Shown: piece by piece, positions 26,511 to 35,815 of the stretch
How positions within the stretch are numbered: position 1 is the stretch's first letter
Layout of the letters: the number at the start of each line of letters is the position of its first letter
Source of the DNA: RGIG8368 sp045540275
GTDB taxonomy: Bacteria > Verrucomicrobiota > Kiritimatiellia > RFP12 > UBA1067
Assembly (NCBI GenBank): GCA_045540275.1
Contig: JAZQGX010000322.1
Location: 1-64,000, forward strand
Direction: 5' to 3'
Length of the DNA stretch: 64,000 nucleotides
Made by a program: the position numbers and the translations under genes
The notes under the pieces: model-generated
Databases searched by the model: none
What the model was told of the DNA's origin: nothing
Seen by the model: the letters and a program-made list of their open reading frames with translations, nothing else

Positions 26511-27608
26511 AAGGGCGGCACGAATCATGCGTTCTTTCGATTCAATCGATTCGCACAGTCTGAATTGCACTCTCGCCCGGTTTAAATTCTGCTCCGGATG
26601 ACTTGTCTTGAAATAAACGTTTCCGTTGAGATAGTCGTGGAAGAAGCGCAGGCCGAGTTCGAAGGTTATCAGCCTGATCGAATCGTAGAGATAGGCAAGG
26701 TCGGTGTTCGTGAGAAAATCTTTGGCGTAGCGTAGATATCCCTTGCAGAACGCTTCGCAAAGATCCATGTTGAACACAACCTTTGACAAGTTCGACTCCT
26801 CTTCGCCGGCCCTGTTGCAGATTGAACGCAACGCATCCCCGAAGTCGTAATGCACCAACCCCGGTCCGACGGTGTCGAGATCGATCATCGCCGTGCCTTT
26901 GCCGGTGAAATCGTCAATCATGATGTTGTTGATTTTCGGATCGCCGTGCATCATTCGCTTCTTCAGCTCTCCGCGTTCAAGCGCTGCCTGCAATGTCGCG
27001 GCGAAGTCCTTCCGCTGTTCGATGAACATCGCCATGCGCCTCGCCTCGCTCGATGACGTTATCTTCCTCATCGCATTTTCATCGCTTTCCAAGGTCGCTT
27101 CGTATTTGGCAAGATACGACGGGGTAACATGGAAGTCGGGTATCGGTTCAGTCATCGAATCGATGTCCATGTCCGAAATCAGATTGTGGAATCGTCCCAA
27201 AACCGAACCGCACTCCAGTGCATGTTCGGTTCCCTGCGGTTGATCGTATGCGGTCGCGGACGGAATACAAGTGATGACACGCCAGACGCAGCCGTGTTCG
27301 TCAACAAGAAAGTCGTTCCCTTCTTTGGTCTTGATGATTTTAGGCAACTGCCATACGCGATCGTTGGTAAGACACTCCCTTTCCAGTTTCGGGTGGGCAT
27401 GATCGGTGAGGGTGCGCAGGTTGCGCATTATCGCCCCAGGATCGGAAAACACCTTCCGGTTCAGGTGCTGCAGAATCACGCGGTGCTCCTCAAACGTATT
27501 GCGGAAGACCGCCATGTACGTGTCGTTTACATTTCCGCTGCCGATGGGATTGATCAGAACAAGATTTCCGGGAATGTCAAAGTGATTGATCAGAATGGAT
27601 AGTTCCAT
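26499..27608 (-). CDS. APH-type kinase similar to N-acetylhexosamine kinases
   Basis: 369 residues, APH fold. N-terminal INPIGSGNVNDTYMA is the nucleotide loop; catalytic MMHGDPKINNIMIDD near residue 225 and metal IDLDTVGPGLVHYDFGDAL near 245. The wording matches the family that includes bifidobacterial N-acetylhexosamine 1-kinase, so a sugar 1-kinase acting on GlcNAc/GalNAc-type sugars is the best guess; homoserine- or choline-kinase activity is possible. Last gene of dapA-dapB-folK-kinase, overlapping folK by 19 bases. Confidence 0.75.
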   Translation of the reverse strand: MELSILINHFDIPGNLVLINPIGSGNVNDTYMAVFRNTFEEHRVILQHLNRKVFSDPGAIMRNLRTLTDHAHPKLERECLTNDRVWQLPKIIKTKEGNDFLVDEHGCVWRVITCIPSATAYDQPQGTEHALECGSVLGRFHNLISDMDIDSMTEPIPDFHVTPSYLAKYEATLESDENAMRKITSSSEARRMAMFIEQRKDFAATLQAALERGELKKRMMHGDPKINNIMIDDFTGKGTAMIDLDTVGPGLVHYDFGDALRSICNRAGEEESNLSKVVFNMDLCEAFCKGYLRYAKDFLTNTDLAYLYDSIRLITFELGLRFFHDYLNGNVYFKTSHPEQNLNRARVQFRLCESIESKERMIRAALKNI

Positions 27609-28159
27609 TTGGCAAGTTCCTTTACACTTAACTGGTCTTTGTCTTCAATCATCACCCGAGGCTTTGAAGGGATTTCCGCCAGATGCTCTTTGACGGTTTT
27701 GTCGTCGCCGGGGAATTTCAAATCCGGTCGGATGTCCGCAAGCGGCTGCATTACGAACCGCCGCCGGGTCGCGCGGGGGTGGGGAATGACAAGTTTCTCG
27801 TTGGCGCACCGGGTGTCGCCGAACAGGATGATGTCAATATCCAGCGTCCGGGGAAGAAGTCCATCCGGGCTGCGCACTCTGCCCGCGTCGTTTTCAATTT
27901 GACATGTGAATTCAAAAAACTCATCCAGCGTAAGGGAGGTCTCACAAATGACGATGGCATTCAAAAAAAGCGAGTTTTCGAATTGCGGAGCGAAATCGAC
28001 CGGCTCGGTTTTGTACACCGGGGAGGTTGCAACCACTGAAATGTCGGGATGGGCTTCAAGCACTCTTATCGCGAATCCCAGCCAGCCGGCTCTGTCGCCC
28101 TGATTGCTGCCCAAAGACAAAACCACTTCGTTTTTTCCGCACTCGCTGCAGTCGCTCAT
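27590..28159 (-). CDS. folK: 2-amino-4-hydroxy-6-hydroxymethyldihydropteridine pyrophosphokinase
   Basis: Folate pathway enzyme (HPPK, EC 2.7.6.3) that moves pyrophosphate from ATP to hydroxymethyldihydropterin. 189 residues with SLGSNQGDR at the start, YKTEPVDFAPQFENSLF..NAIV and the signature RTLDIDIILFGD, followed by IPHPRATRRRFVMQPLADI. It overlaps dapB by ATGA and the kinase gene by 19 bases. Confidence 0.95.
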   Translation of the reverse strand: MSDCSECGKNEVVLSLGSNQGDRAGWLGFAIRVLEAHPDISVVATSPVYKTEPVDFAPQFENSLFLNAIVICETSLTLDEFFEFTCQIENDAGRVRSPDGLLPRTLDIDIILFGDTRCANEKLVIPHPRATRRRFVMQPLADIRPDLKFPGDDKTVKEHLAEIPSKPRVMIEDKDQLSVKELAKWNYPF

Positions 28160-28941
28160 TTTTCAAATCCCAACACGTCGCGCATTGTATAGCATCCAGC
28201 CTCACGGCCGATCAGCCATTCCGCGGCACGCAACGCGCCCTTGGCGAAGGCATCGCGGCTGTGCGCCTTGTGGGTGATTTCAATGCGCTCTTCGTCAGCC
28301 ATGAACATTACGGTATGGTCGCCGACCACCGATCCTCCGCGAATGGCATGAACGCCGATTTCGCCGCGCGGACGTTCACCGGTAATGCCTTCGCGACCGT
28401 AGCAGGCAACATCTGAAAGCGCCACCTGTCGCCCTGCGGCAGCCTCCTCGGCAAGCATCAGCGCGGTGCCGCTGGGGGCGTCCTTTTTTAGTCGATGGTG
28501 GATTTCCGTGATCTCGATATCGTAGTCGATGCCGAGGGTTGCCGCAGATTTGCGAACAAGTTCGAGCAGCAGATTGACGCCAGTACTCATGTTTGCGCTG
28601 CGTACGACCGGGATGATCCGGGCGGCGTCCTCCACCGCTTTGAGTTCCGCAGCGTCAAGACCGGTCGTCCCCAACACGAATCCCTGTTTGCGTTCTGCCG
28701 CCAGGGCAATGTGGGCGGGCACGCTGGCATGGAATGAAAAGTCGATGACGGCATCGGCCTCGCAGGGCCAATCCGTCGTGTAGGCGAGTTGCGGATTCAC
28801 GCCGTTGATGTTGACCGGGGTGCCGATAAGCGGACAGAATTTATCCTCCACCGCGCCGACCACCTCGATTCCCTTTTCAGCTGCGCAGCGCATCAGCGCC
28901 TGCCCCATGCGCCCCGCGGCGCCGATGATGACTACTTTCAT
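28156..28941 (-). CDS. dapB: 4-hydroxy-tetrahydrodipicolinate reductase
   Basis: Second enzyme of the diaminopimelate/lysine branch. 261 residues: nucleotide loop GAAGRMGQAL at the start, catalytic EIHHRLKKDAPSGTALML, and the C-terminal RDAFAKGALRAAEWLIG. It follows dapA by 10 bases, an arrangement that supplies DAP for peptidoglycan. Confidence 0.96.
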   Translation of the reverse strand: MKVVIIGAAGRMGQALMRCAAEKGIEVVGAVEDKFCPLIGTPVNINGVNPQLAYTTDWPCEADAVIDFSFHASVPAHIALAAERKQGFVLGTTGLDAAELKAVEDAARIIPVVRSANMSTGVNLLLELVRKSAATLGIDYDIEITEIHHRLKKDAPSGTALMLAEEAAAGRQVALSDVACYGREGITGERPRGEIGVHAIRGGSVVGDHTVMFMADEERIEITHKAHSRDAFAKGALRAAEWLIGREAGCYTMRDVLGFEK

Positions 28942-28951
28942 TTCCGAATCC

Positions 28952-29821
28952 TCAAATCAGATTGTATTTCGCAAGCGTTTCGCTCAGTTTGGCGTCGACG
29001 GCGTCATCGCATTCGCAAAGCGGAAGTCTGAACCCTGGTTTGATGCGACCCATTTTTGCGAGCGCGGTTTTGACGCAGATGGGATTGGTGTCGAGGAACA
29101 GATCGTGGAAAAGCTGATAATATTTCAGATGGAGCTTTCTCGCCAGACCCAGCTCGTCGCCCATCGCAGACCGGACAAAGTCGGAGAACTCTTTGGGAAT
29201 GATGTTGGAGGCAACAGAGATTACACCCTTGGCTCCGACGCTGATCATCGGCAAAGCCAGCGTGTCGTCTCCGGAGAGGACGGTCAGACCGCAGCTGGAG
29301 CAGATCGCGCTGACGCGGTCAACGCTGCCGGCGGCTTCCTTGATGGCGGCGATGTTGGGGTTTTCAGCAAGGCGTTTGACGACGGAAATCGGTATCTCTT
29401 TGCCGGCGCGGCCAGGCACATTGTAAAGCACAACCGGGACTCCGACATTGGCAACTTCGGAGAAGTGACGGTAGAGTCCTTCGGGGTTGGGCTTGTTGTA
29501 GTACGGAGTGACCTGCAAAGTGGCGTCGACGCCGGAGTCAAAAACGCAACGGGTCAGTTCGATCGCCTCGGCGGTGGAATTAGCACCGGTGCCCGCGATG
29601 ATCTTTACGCGCCCTTTGGCCTGATCGACGGTTTCGGCGATAACCTTGAGATGTTCTTCAACGGAAAGGGTGGGGCTTTCTCCGGTGGTGCCGACGGGAA
29701 CGAGGCCTTCAACACCGTTTATAATTTGCCATTCGACAAAATCGCGCAATGCTCCGTAGTCAACCTTGCCGTCGGTTCCGAACGGGGTGACCATGGCGGT
29801 AAAAGTACCTTCTAAGTTCAT
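28952..29821 (-). CDS. dapA: 4-hydroxy-tetrahydrodipicolinate synthase
   Basis: First committed enzyme of DAP/lysine synthesis, condensing pyruvate and aspartate semialdehyde. 289-residue TIM barrel with GTTGESPTLSVEEH, catalytic Tyr in VVLYNVPGRAG and Schiff-base Lys in IAAIKEAAGSVDRV. First gene of the minus-strand operon. Confidence 0.96.
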   Translation of the reverse strand: MNLEGTFTAMVTPFGTDGKVDYGALRDFVEWQIINGVEGLVPVGTTGESPTLSVEEHLKVIAETVDQAKGRVKIIAGTGANSTAEAIELTRCVFDSGVDATLQVTPYYNKPNPEGLYRHFSEVANVGVPVVLYNVPGRAGKEIPISVVKRLAENPNIAAIKEAAGSVDRVSAICSSCGLTVLSGDDTLALPMISVGAKGVISVASNIIPKEFSDFVRSAMGDELGLARKLHLKYYQLFHDLFLDTNPICVKTALAKMGRIKPGFRLPLCECDDAVDAKLSETLAKYNLI

Positions 29822-29853
29822 AGAAATTCCTTGCTTTAAAACAGATGGTTTAT

Positions 29854-29882
29854 AGTATCTCTTATCTTGGCGGTTTGGTCAA
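29854..29882 (-). promoter_or_regulatory. putative promoter for dapA operon
   Basis: Read on the minus strand: TTGACC (29877-29882), 17-base spacer, GATACT (29854-29859), about 33 bases before the dapA start. The -10 box is only 4/6. Confidence 0.45.
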
Positions 29883-29981
29883 TGCTAATTTAGGCGAAAT
29901 GCAAAACCGGGAGGGGAAAAGCGTCGCCGTGATGCCGGGCGGACGGATAGGCGTTTTGAGCGGATCACCGTGGCTTTCGGC

Positions 29982-30010
29982 TTGTCATATTGTGATTAAA
30001 GTGCTATAAT
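29982..30010 (+). promoter_or_regulatory. strong sigma-70-type promoter for the secreted-protein cluster
   Basis: TTGTCA, 17-base spacer, TATAAT, 27 bases before the ATG at 30038, with ribosome site AAGGGGG at 30027-30033. Divergent from the dapA promoter. Confidence 0.85.
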
Positions 30011-30037
30011 TTAGTGATTTTGAAACAAGGGGGTATA

Positions 30038-32788
30038 ATGAAATATGTTGTCTGTTTTTTGTCGACGGTCGCCTTTGCTTTGTCCGTATCCGCTACGACT
30101 CCGGGGGGGCTGCAGAAGAAGTTTGTAGCCTTGACCTTCGATGTTGCCTTCAATGCGCCTTCCAACGTGTGCGCCCATGCCGAGGAGCTTAACAAGCTGC
30201 CGTGGCTCGACGGTGTCGCCGTTTCGCTTTTGAAAGTTCCGGTGAAGACCGTTGATGGTAAGGGTGATGTCTCCGACACCACGCGGCTTATGCGGCTCAA
30301 CGACATCTGGACGCGGGATGCGGTCAAAACGCAAATCCCCTATCTGCGCGGGATCGTAAAATATCCGCGGCTTAAAGAAAGCTTCCTGCTCGCCTGGATT
30401 TCTCCGAGCGGCAAGCACAACCGCATTGCCTGGACCGATGATGCGGGATGGGCTCGTTTCGGGGACAATCTCGCAGTTCTCGCTTGGGCGGCGAAGGAGG
30501 CAGGTCTCAAAGGTTTGATGCTCGATCCGGAAGAGTACTCCGGTGCGCTTCAGTACCTGTACACGAAGGCCGACGGCGCGGTGTCATTCTCCAAATGCAG
30601 GGAGCTTGCGCGGCGGCGCGGACGTGAAGTCTTTTCCAAAGTATTCAAGGAGTTTCCCGAGGGCATCTACTTCTTTCTCTGGACGCTGGAACATCACGTC
30701 CGCTATTTTGCAGGACGCCGTACTACCGATCCGCAGTCGATTTCCGATGACGCGGGTGAACTCCTGTCCTACTTCTACAACGGGATGTTTGACGTGATGC
30801 CGCCTGCGGCGCGTTTTGTCGACGGCGCCGAACATTACAGTCTCACCGCGACGAAAGACATGTATTGGAAGGGGGCGATCAACCAGTTGGTCGGTGCACG
30901 CGCATTCGTCGCGCCGGAGAACTGGGGCAGATATCGCGCACAGCTTCTCGCCGGCAATACGCATTATCTCGATATGTTCAGCATTCACGCCAATCCCAAG
31001 AGCCGTTGGTACCACCAGCCGGTCGACGGATCCCGTCTGAACCATCTGCGCCTCAATCTCGAGCAGTCGCTCCAGTCGGCCGACGAGTACGTATGGATTT
31101 ATGGAGAGTGCGGGCGTCTGATCGATTGGAAATGCGCAATCAATCAAAACCAGCAGCCGACATCGCGCCGTCAGCTTTGGGATGACCAGATTCCGGGATT
31201 TACCGACACGATAACGATGGCGAAAGATCCAGAAGCGTTTCTTGAAATGCGAAAGAAGGATTACGCGGCTCGCGGCGAACTGAAGAATCTGGCCGCCGAC
31301 TACAAGGGGCTGCCGGTGTTCTTTTCGCAGAAGGATGAGAAAAAAGCGTACAAGTCGCGTGTGGTTCGTTCGGTCAAAGGAGTCTGCCCCGGCGATGTTT
31401 ACGATGTCAGCCAGGAGGTTCGCTCGTCGATGCGCTCGGGTTCTCCGACCGTCAAGGTGACTTGGCGCGCAAAGGGGAAGGTTGTCGCGGAAGACTCGGA
31501 AAAAGTTCTCCCCTGCAGCGAGCGGATCCATGGCGAATCCCGCTGGATGCGCGATATGGTGTCGGTTCCCGCGGGCGCCGACGAACTGGTGGTTGAGTTT
31601 TCGGCGGAGCTCGCGCCGGGAGAATCGGCAAATGCGCGCTCGACGGAAGTTTACCTAGTTGACGAGGCGCAGATGTCGTTCACGCCGGCTCCGGTAAAAG
31701 AATACAGATCTGCCGAAAAGATGAAGGGCGGCAAGTGGGTATTTGATGAAAAGAAAAAACGTCTTTCCAACGGGCATTGGTCGCTTGGCGCGAATTATCT
31801 TGATAAAGCGCGCACCCGTCTTGGCATCTCCGGAATCAAGGCGGAAGGTTCGGGCGTTCTTGATTTCACGGGAGTCGAGAAGGATACGGGCAAAAAGGTA
31901 GCTTCTATTGGTTCGTTCGCCCGCAACGTCGCGATTACCGAGCTGATCGGACCCGATATCGAGATTGTCGGAATGGACGCGATGCGTTTCTGCTACAACC
32001 TGCGCCGTGTTGAAATTTCGCCCGCTGTAAAACAGTTGACCACATCGTGCTTTGCATACTGCACCAATCTCGTTTCGTTCTCGCCGTTGACGCTTCCAGC
32101 AGATGTGCGTCTTGCGGGCATCTCGCAGTTTCAAAGCTGCACGGCGCTCAAGTCCGACTTTGTGTACGAGGGTGCGGCTCCGCTCGCGGGAGCTATGTTT
32201 GCCGGCTCGGGAATCACCTCGCTCCGTGCGCCCAAATGCGCCAACCTCTTGCGAAATTCGCTTTCCGGCTGCCGCAATCTCACTTATCTTCGGTTTGCCG
32301 ATGATGTCAAGTTCTCCAGTGAAGCCGAGCGCCGCGCTTACATGCAGAAGGAGCGCCGCACCGCCGGTGCGATGCCGAATCTCATTTCCAAAACGGCGAA
32401 GGGTTTTGAGACGCTCAAGTCGACGATGAGCAAGATAATCCAGCTCTCCCCGCGTCCCATCGTAAAGGATGTGAGAGAAGGCGAGCTGTACGGAGTCAGT
32501 ATCTCCAGCCGGAGAACGGCATGGAGCGGATCATGCTATTTTCGCGTCAAATGGCTCAAGGACGGTCGTCAGCTGGCATGGAGCACCGAGCGCCCGTTCT
32601 CAATGAGCGGACTTCGCGAAAACGGGGTTTGGCGCACCGGTTCGATTCTGGTACGCGTTCCGCCAGAGGCTAACCAGTTCGTTCTGGAGGTCGGCGCCAC
32701 GCTGATGCCCGGCGAATCAATCGAGTACGACAAGGTGGAAATCTTCAAACTCGGAAATGCTCTCCCGCCCTGGCCGCAAGACAAGTAA
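30038..32788 (+). CDS. large secreted modular protein, modules A-B-C-D (unknown family)
   Basis: 916 residues with a Sec signal (cleavage near LSVSA). Module A, residues about 22-410, starts at TPGGLQKKFVALTFDV and holds GLMLDPEEY (D163, E165, E166), VDGAEHY (E265) and YVWIYGE; helix/strand alternation suggests a TIM barrel, so a glycosidase is my guess, not a finding. Module B, about 445-545, is beta-rich (SVKGVCPGDVYDV, SVPAGADELVVEF). Module C begins GGKWVFDEKKKRLSNGHWSL and leads into BspA-like repeats (CYNLRRVEI, CTNLVSFSPL, CRNLTYLRF). Module D, about 810-916, ends LGNALPPWPQ. Best-expressed member by promoter strength. I know no described family. Confidence 0.8.
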   Translation: MKYVVCFLSTVAFALSVSATTPGGLQKKFVALTFDVAFNAPSNVCAHAEELNKLPWLDGVAVSLLKVPVKTVDGKGDVSDTTRLMRLNDIWTRDAVKTQIPYLRGIVKYPRLKESFLLAWISPSGKHNRIAWTDDAGWARFGDNLAVLAWAAKEAGLKGLMLDPEEYSGALQYLYTKADGAVSFSKCRELARRRGREVFSKVFKEFPEGIYFFLWTLEHHVRYFAGRRTTDPQSISDDAGELLSYFYNGMFDVMPPAARFVDGAEHYSLTATKDMYWKGAINQLVGARAFVAPENWGRYRAQLLAGNTHYLDMFSIHANPKSRWYHQPVDGSRLNHLRLNLEQSLQSADEYVWIYGECGRLIDWKCAINQNQQPTSRRQLWDDQIPGFTDTITMAKDPEAFLEMRKKDYAARGELKNLAADYKGLPVFFSQKDEKKAYKSRVVRSVKGVCPGDVYDVSQEVRSSMRSGSPTVKVTWRAKGKVVAEDSEKVLPCSERIHGESRWMRDMVSVPAGADELVVEFSAELAPGESANARSTEVYLVDEAQMSFTPAPVKEYRSAEKMKGGKWVFDEKKKRLSNGHWSLGANYLDKARTRLGISGIKAEGSGVLDFTGVEKDTGKKVASIGSFARNVAITELIGPDIEIVGMDAMRFCYNLRRVEISPAVKQLTTSCFAYCTNLVSFSPLTLPADVRLAGISQFQSCTALKSDFVYEGAAPLAGAMFAGSGITSLRAPKCANLLRNSLSGCRNLTYLRFADDVKFSSEAERRAYMQKERRTAGAMPNLISKTAKGFETLKSTMSKIIQLSPRPIVKDVREGELYGVSISSRRTAWSGSCYFRVKWLKDGRQLAWSTERPFSMSGLRENGVWRTGSILVRVPPEANQFVLEVGATLMPGESIEYDKVEIFKLGNALPPWPQDK

Positions 32789-32821
32789 AAAACGACAAAT
32801 CAAGATGTGAAGGTGCGATAC

Positions 32822-33676
32822 ATGGGAGCATTTCGACGCAGGAGACCGGGTGCTTTGAAGATTGTTTCAGCCTTGCTGGTCTCTTGTGCTATGGTCTTTT
32901 CGGTGGCGGCCGAGAAGCAAGGGGTGTGGTCGCAGGATTATTACGTGGAGCTGGCGGCTTGCTCATCGCTCTATTCGCTGGGTAGCGTTCGTGCCGATCA
33001 TGCCGTATGGTCTGTCGAAGGCGATGTCATCCAGCGTTTGTCCTCTTATGGACACATACTGTTGGGATATTGGGCGATGAGCGATTTGACGGAATCTGCG
33101 GATAAATCGCACCGCTCAACCATCTATGAGTCCGACCCCTATCTTTTTTACGGCTATGATTGGGATCTCGCCGACGGGTGGCGGTGGCGGAACCGCGCGG
33201 GTGTGATTTGGGTGTTTAACGAGGGGTATGACGTTGATGTCGTCCATCTGTTTCGCGAGTGGACCTACATGGGCGAAATCAGCGGTCCCTGGTGCTCGTT
33301 GTATGGACAGACCCGTGCGGTTGAGGACCTCGGAACCTACGTCCAGATTGGAATGCGTCGTGAATTCGGGATTGTAAAAGGTGTACTGTCGATAATGCCC
33401 CATATCGCGTTTTACGGCGGCTCAAAGCGGTGGAATCAGCGGCGGTACGGAAATCTGATTGAGGATCGGGCGATTAGCGCGGGACTGGGGACGGTAGATT
33501 ACGGCCTGAGATTCGCCGCTCCGATAAAATGGGGTGCCAGCTTTTTTGTTGATATTTGCGGTTATAATGCACTGGATGAACGGACTCGTACGCAGATACG
33601 CGCCCGTCGCGCCAATGGTTCAACGATGAAGTTGGACTCCTGCTATGTCTATTCGGGGCTTTCCTGGGAATTTTAA
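32822..33676 (+). CDS. predicted outer-membrane beta-barrel protein
   Basis: 284 residues. A signal peptide ends near FSVAAEK, and the rest is rich in alternating, aromatic, amphipathic strands (DYYVELAACSSLYSLG, RWRNRAGVIWVFNEGY, VQIGMRREFGIVKGVLSIM). It ends SCYVYSGLSWEF, with the terminal Phe expected of barrels inserted by the Bam complex. ATG 32822 has GAAGGTG at 32808-32814; GTG 32807 is the alternative. It sits between two modular secreted proteins, so it may export or display them, or bind their product. Confidence 0.65.
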   Translation: MGAFRRRRPGALKIVSALLVSCAMVFSVAAEKQGVWSQDYYVELAACSSLYSLGSVRADHAVWSVEGDVIQRLSSYGHILLGYWAMSDLTESADKSHRSTIYESDPYLFYGYDWDLADGWRWRNRAGVIWVFNEGYDVDVVHLFREWTYMGEISGPWCSLYGQTRAVEDLGTYVQIGMRREFGIVKGVLSIMPHIAFYGGSKRWNQRRYGNLIEDRAISAGLGTVDYGLRFAAPIKWGASFFVDICGYNALDERTRTQIRARRANGSTMKLDSCYVYSGLSWEF

Positions 33677-33695
33677 TAAAAAATGGAGGTTTATC

Positions 33696-35798
33696 ATGTC
33701 GATAGTTAACAGTTATGGAAGAGCGGTCGGGGGAGTTCTCCGCTTGGTTCGGTTTGGATTGACCGCGATGCTGATGACGGGTATCGCAAATGCCGCAAAC
33801 CCGGGCGGACTTGAAAAGAAGTATGTGGGGCTTCTTTTCGATGTGATCAATACGTCGCCGTCAAATGTGCTTGCCCACATCGACAAGTTTGAAAAGAGCG
33901 CGCCTTATCTCGACGGCCTTGCGCTCGCGCTTTACGATGTTCCGGTCGTCAAGGCGGACGGAACGGTCGGTAAGTCCGAGTACACGCGAATCGTCCATCC
34001 GACGGAACGCTGGACGCGCGAAAATCTCAAGTCGCAGATTCCGGTTTTAAAGGCAATCGCCTCTCGACCGAACATGAAGGAGAGTTTTCTTCTCGTTTGG
34101 CTGACACCCAAATCGAAGGGGAGGCGCCTTGCGCTCACCGACGACAAGGCGTGGACGAATTTCGCCGAGAATATGGCGACGATGGCGTGGCTCGCGAAGG
34201 AGTCGGGTTTGAGGGGCCTGATGCTCGACCCCGAAGAATACGCGGCTGCCATGCAGTATATACATACTCCCGACGATCCGCCGTTCGAGGAATGTAAAAA
34301 ACTGATGCGTCAGCGCGGCCGCGAAGTCTTTTCTCGCGTTTTCAAGGAATATCCCGATGCGGTTCTTTTCGGACTTTGGTTTTATCATCATTTCGCGTGG
34401 TGGATGGAGAAGGGCCGTCAGACGAATCCCGCGATCTATGCGGACGACACGGGCGAGCTTTCGCAGTATTTCTACGACGGCATGCTCGATGTGATGCCTC
34501 CGACCGCTCGCGGCGTGGAGGGGACGGAACATTACCACCATTCCGCCACCCGCAACGAATATCTTGCCGACGGCAGCCGCGTCGCCTCGGAAGTTCTGGC
34601 CTTTATCGCTCCTGAAAATCGCGGCAAGTACCGCTCGCAGGTCTATATGGGCAATGCGCACTATCTCGACATGTACACCCTGACCACCAACCCGAAGAGT
34701 CTGTGGTATCACGCTCCCGTGAACGGTTCGCGCCTTGAGCATCTTCGCCTCAATCTCGAGCAGTCGCTTCAGGCCTCGTCGAAATACGTCTGGATCTACG
34801 GCGAGAATAGCGGAAAGGTTATTGACTGGTCGGATGGCTATTATGGAAAGCGCAAGATCTGGGAGGAAGTGATTCCCGGACTTACCGAAACGATGATGCT
34901 CGCGAAGGACCCTGAGCGTTATTCGGCGATGCGCAAGGCCGAACTGAAGAAGAAGGGGGAACTTAAGAATCTTCTTCCCGACGTAGCTCCCATGCGTTTT
35001 GAAAGCAAGGGCGGCGTGCGCGAATTCAGTTCCCTTGAAACTCACGATCTTTCCGTGAAGGGGGTCAAGCCCGGCGAAAACTATGAGATCACGTTCTACG
35101 CCGATATCCGCCGCCTCGGGTATGAAGATGCGCCGCGCGCCGAATCCGCCCGCCCCAGCGTCGTCTGGAAAAAGGACGGAAAGGTTCTTCCCGGCAAGAC
35201 GGTCATCCTGAAGGTCGTCGATCCGAAGCCGGCGGTGTGGAAAAAGGTGACGGCGACGGTCACCGTCCCCGAAGGCGCCGACGAGCTGGCGCTTGATTTC
35301 GCGGCGTCCCTGCGCCCCTGCGAATTTGTGCGCTATGATTCGCGCGTCAATATCCGCAAGGACGGCAAGACTGGCATGAAGCTTCCAAAATTCCGCGGAG
35401 TCATGTACCGCTTCAACGCAGTGGAGGCGCTTAAGCCTGAGCGCGAGATTTCGCTTAAGGGTTTAAAACCCGGCGATCTGCTCAGCGTCGAGGTCTCGAT
35501 GCGCCGCAGCGGTGCGGGCGTGATTTTCAACAATCTCCATTTCCGCGGCGAGGGCAAGACGATCACCGGATTTAAAAAAGCCGTTGCGATGAATTCTCCG
35601 CGAAAGGACGGCGTATGGCGTTCGGGCGAGGCGGTCGTGCGCGTGCCGGAAGGTGCGGATGAGCTTTACTTCGACATCGTCGCCGAAGTGCACAACGGCA
35701 AATCCGACCTTTTCGAACTCGACAACTTCAAGGTCTACAAGATCGGCGGAGCTCTTCCGAAATGGCCGGCGGAGGCTCTCCGCCCGTCGGAAAGATAA
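33696..35798 (+). CDS. secreted modular protein, modules A-B-D
   Basis: 700-residue paralogue of the 30038 product without module C. Signal peptide ends near GIANA; module A starts NPGGLEKKYVGLLFDV and keeps GLMLDPEEY (D178), GVEGTEHY and YVWIYGE. Module B: VKGVKPGENYEITF ... VTVPEGADELALDF. Module D: LKGLKPGDLLSVEVSMRRSG ... VVRVPEGADELYFDI ... KIGGALPKWPAE. B and D look like diverged copies of one beta-sandwich. GGAGGT at 33685-33690 fixes ATG 33696. Codon use is GC-rich, as in the neighbours. Confidence 0.8.
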   Translation: MSIVNSYGRAVGGVLRLVRFGLTAMLMTGIANAANPGGLEKKYVGLLFDVINTSPSNVLAHIDKFEKSAPYLDGLALALYDVPVVKADGTVGKSEYTRIVHPTERWTRENLKSQIPVLKAIASRPNMKESFLLVWLTPKSKGRRLALTDDKAWTNFAENMATMAWLAKESGLRGLMLDPEEYAAAMQYIHTPDDPPFEECKKLMRQRGREVFSRVFKEYPDAVLFGLWFYHHFAWWMEKGRQTNPAIYADDTGELSQYFYDGMLDVMPPTARGVEGTEHYHHSATRNEYLADGSRVASEVLAFIAPENRGKYRSQVYMGNAHYLDMYTLTTNPKSLWYHAPVNGSRLEHLRLNLEQSLQASSKYVWIYGENSGKVIDWSDGYYGKRKIWEEVIPGLTETMMLAKDPERYSAMRKAELKKKGELKNLLPDVAPMRFESKGGVREFSSLETHDLSVKGVKPGENYEITFYADIRRLGYEDAPRAESARPSVVWKKDGKVLPGKTVILKVVDPKPAVWKKVTATVTVPEGADELALDFAASLRPCEFVRYDSRVNIRKDGKTGMKLPKFRGVMYRFNAVEALKPEREISLKGLKPGDLLSVEVSMRRSGAGVIFNNLHFRGEGKTITGFKKAVAMNSPRKDGVWRSGEAVVRVPEGADELYFDIVAEVHNGKSDLFELDNFKVYKIGGALPKWPAEALRPSER

Positions 35799-35815
35799 AG
35801 AAAGGCGGCTTTTCA

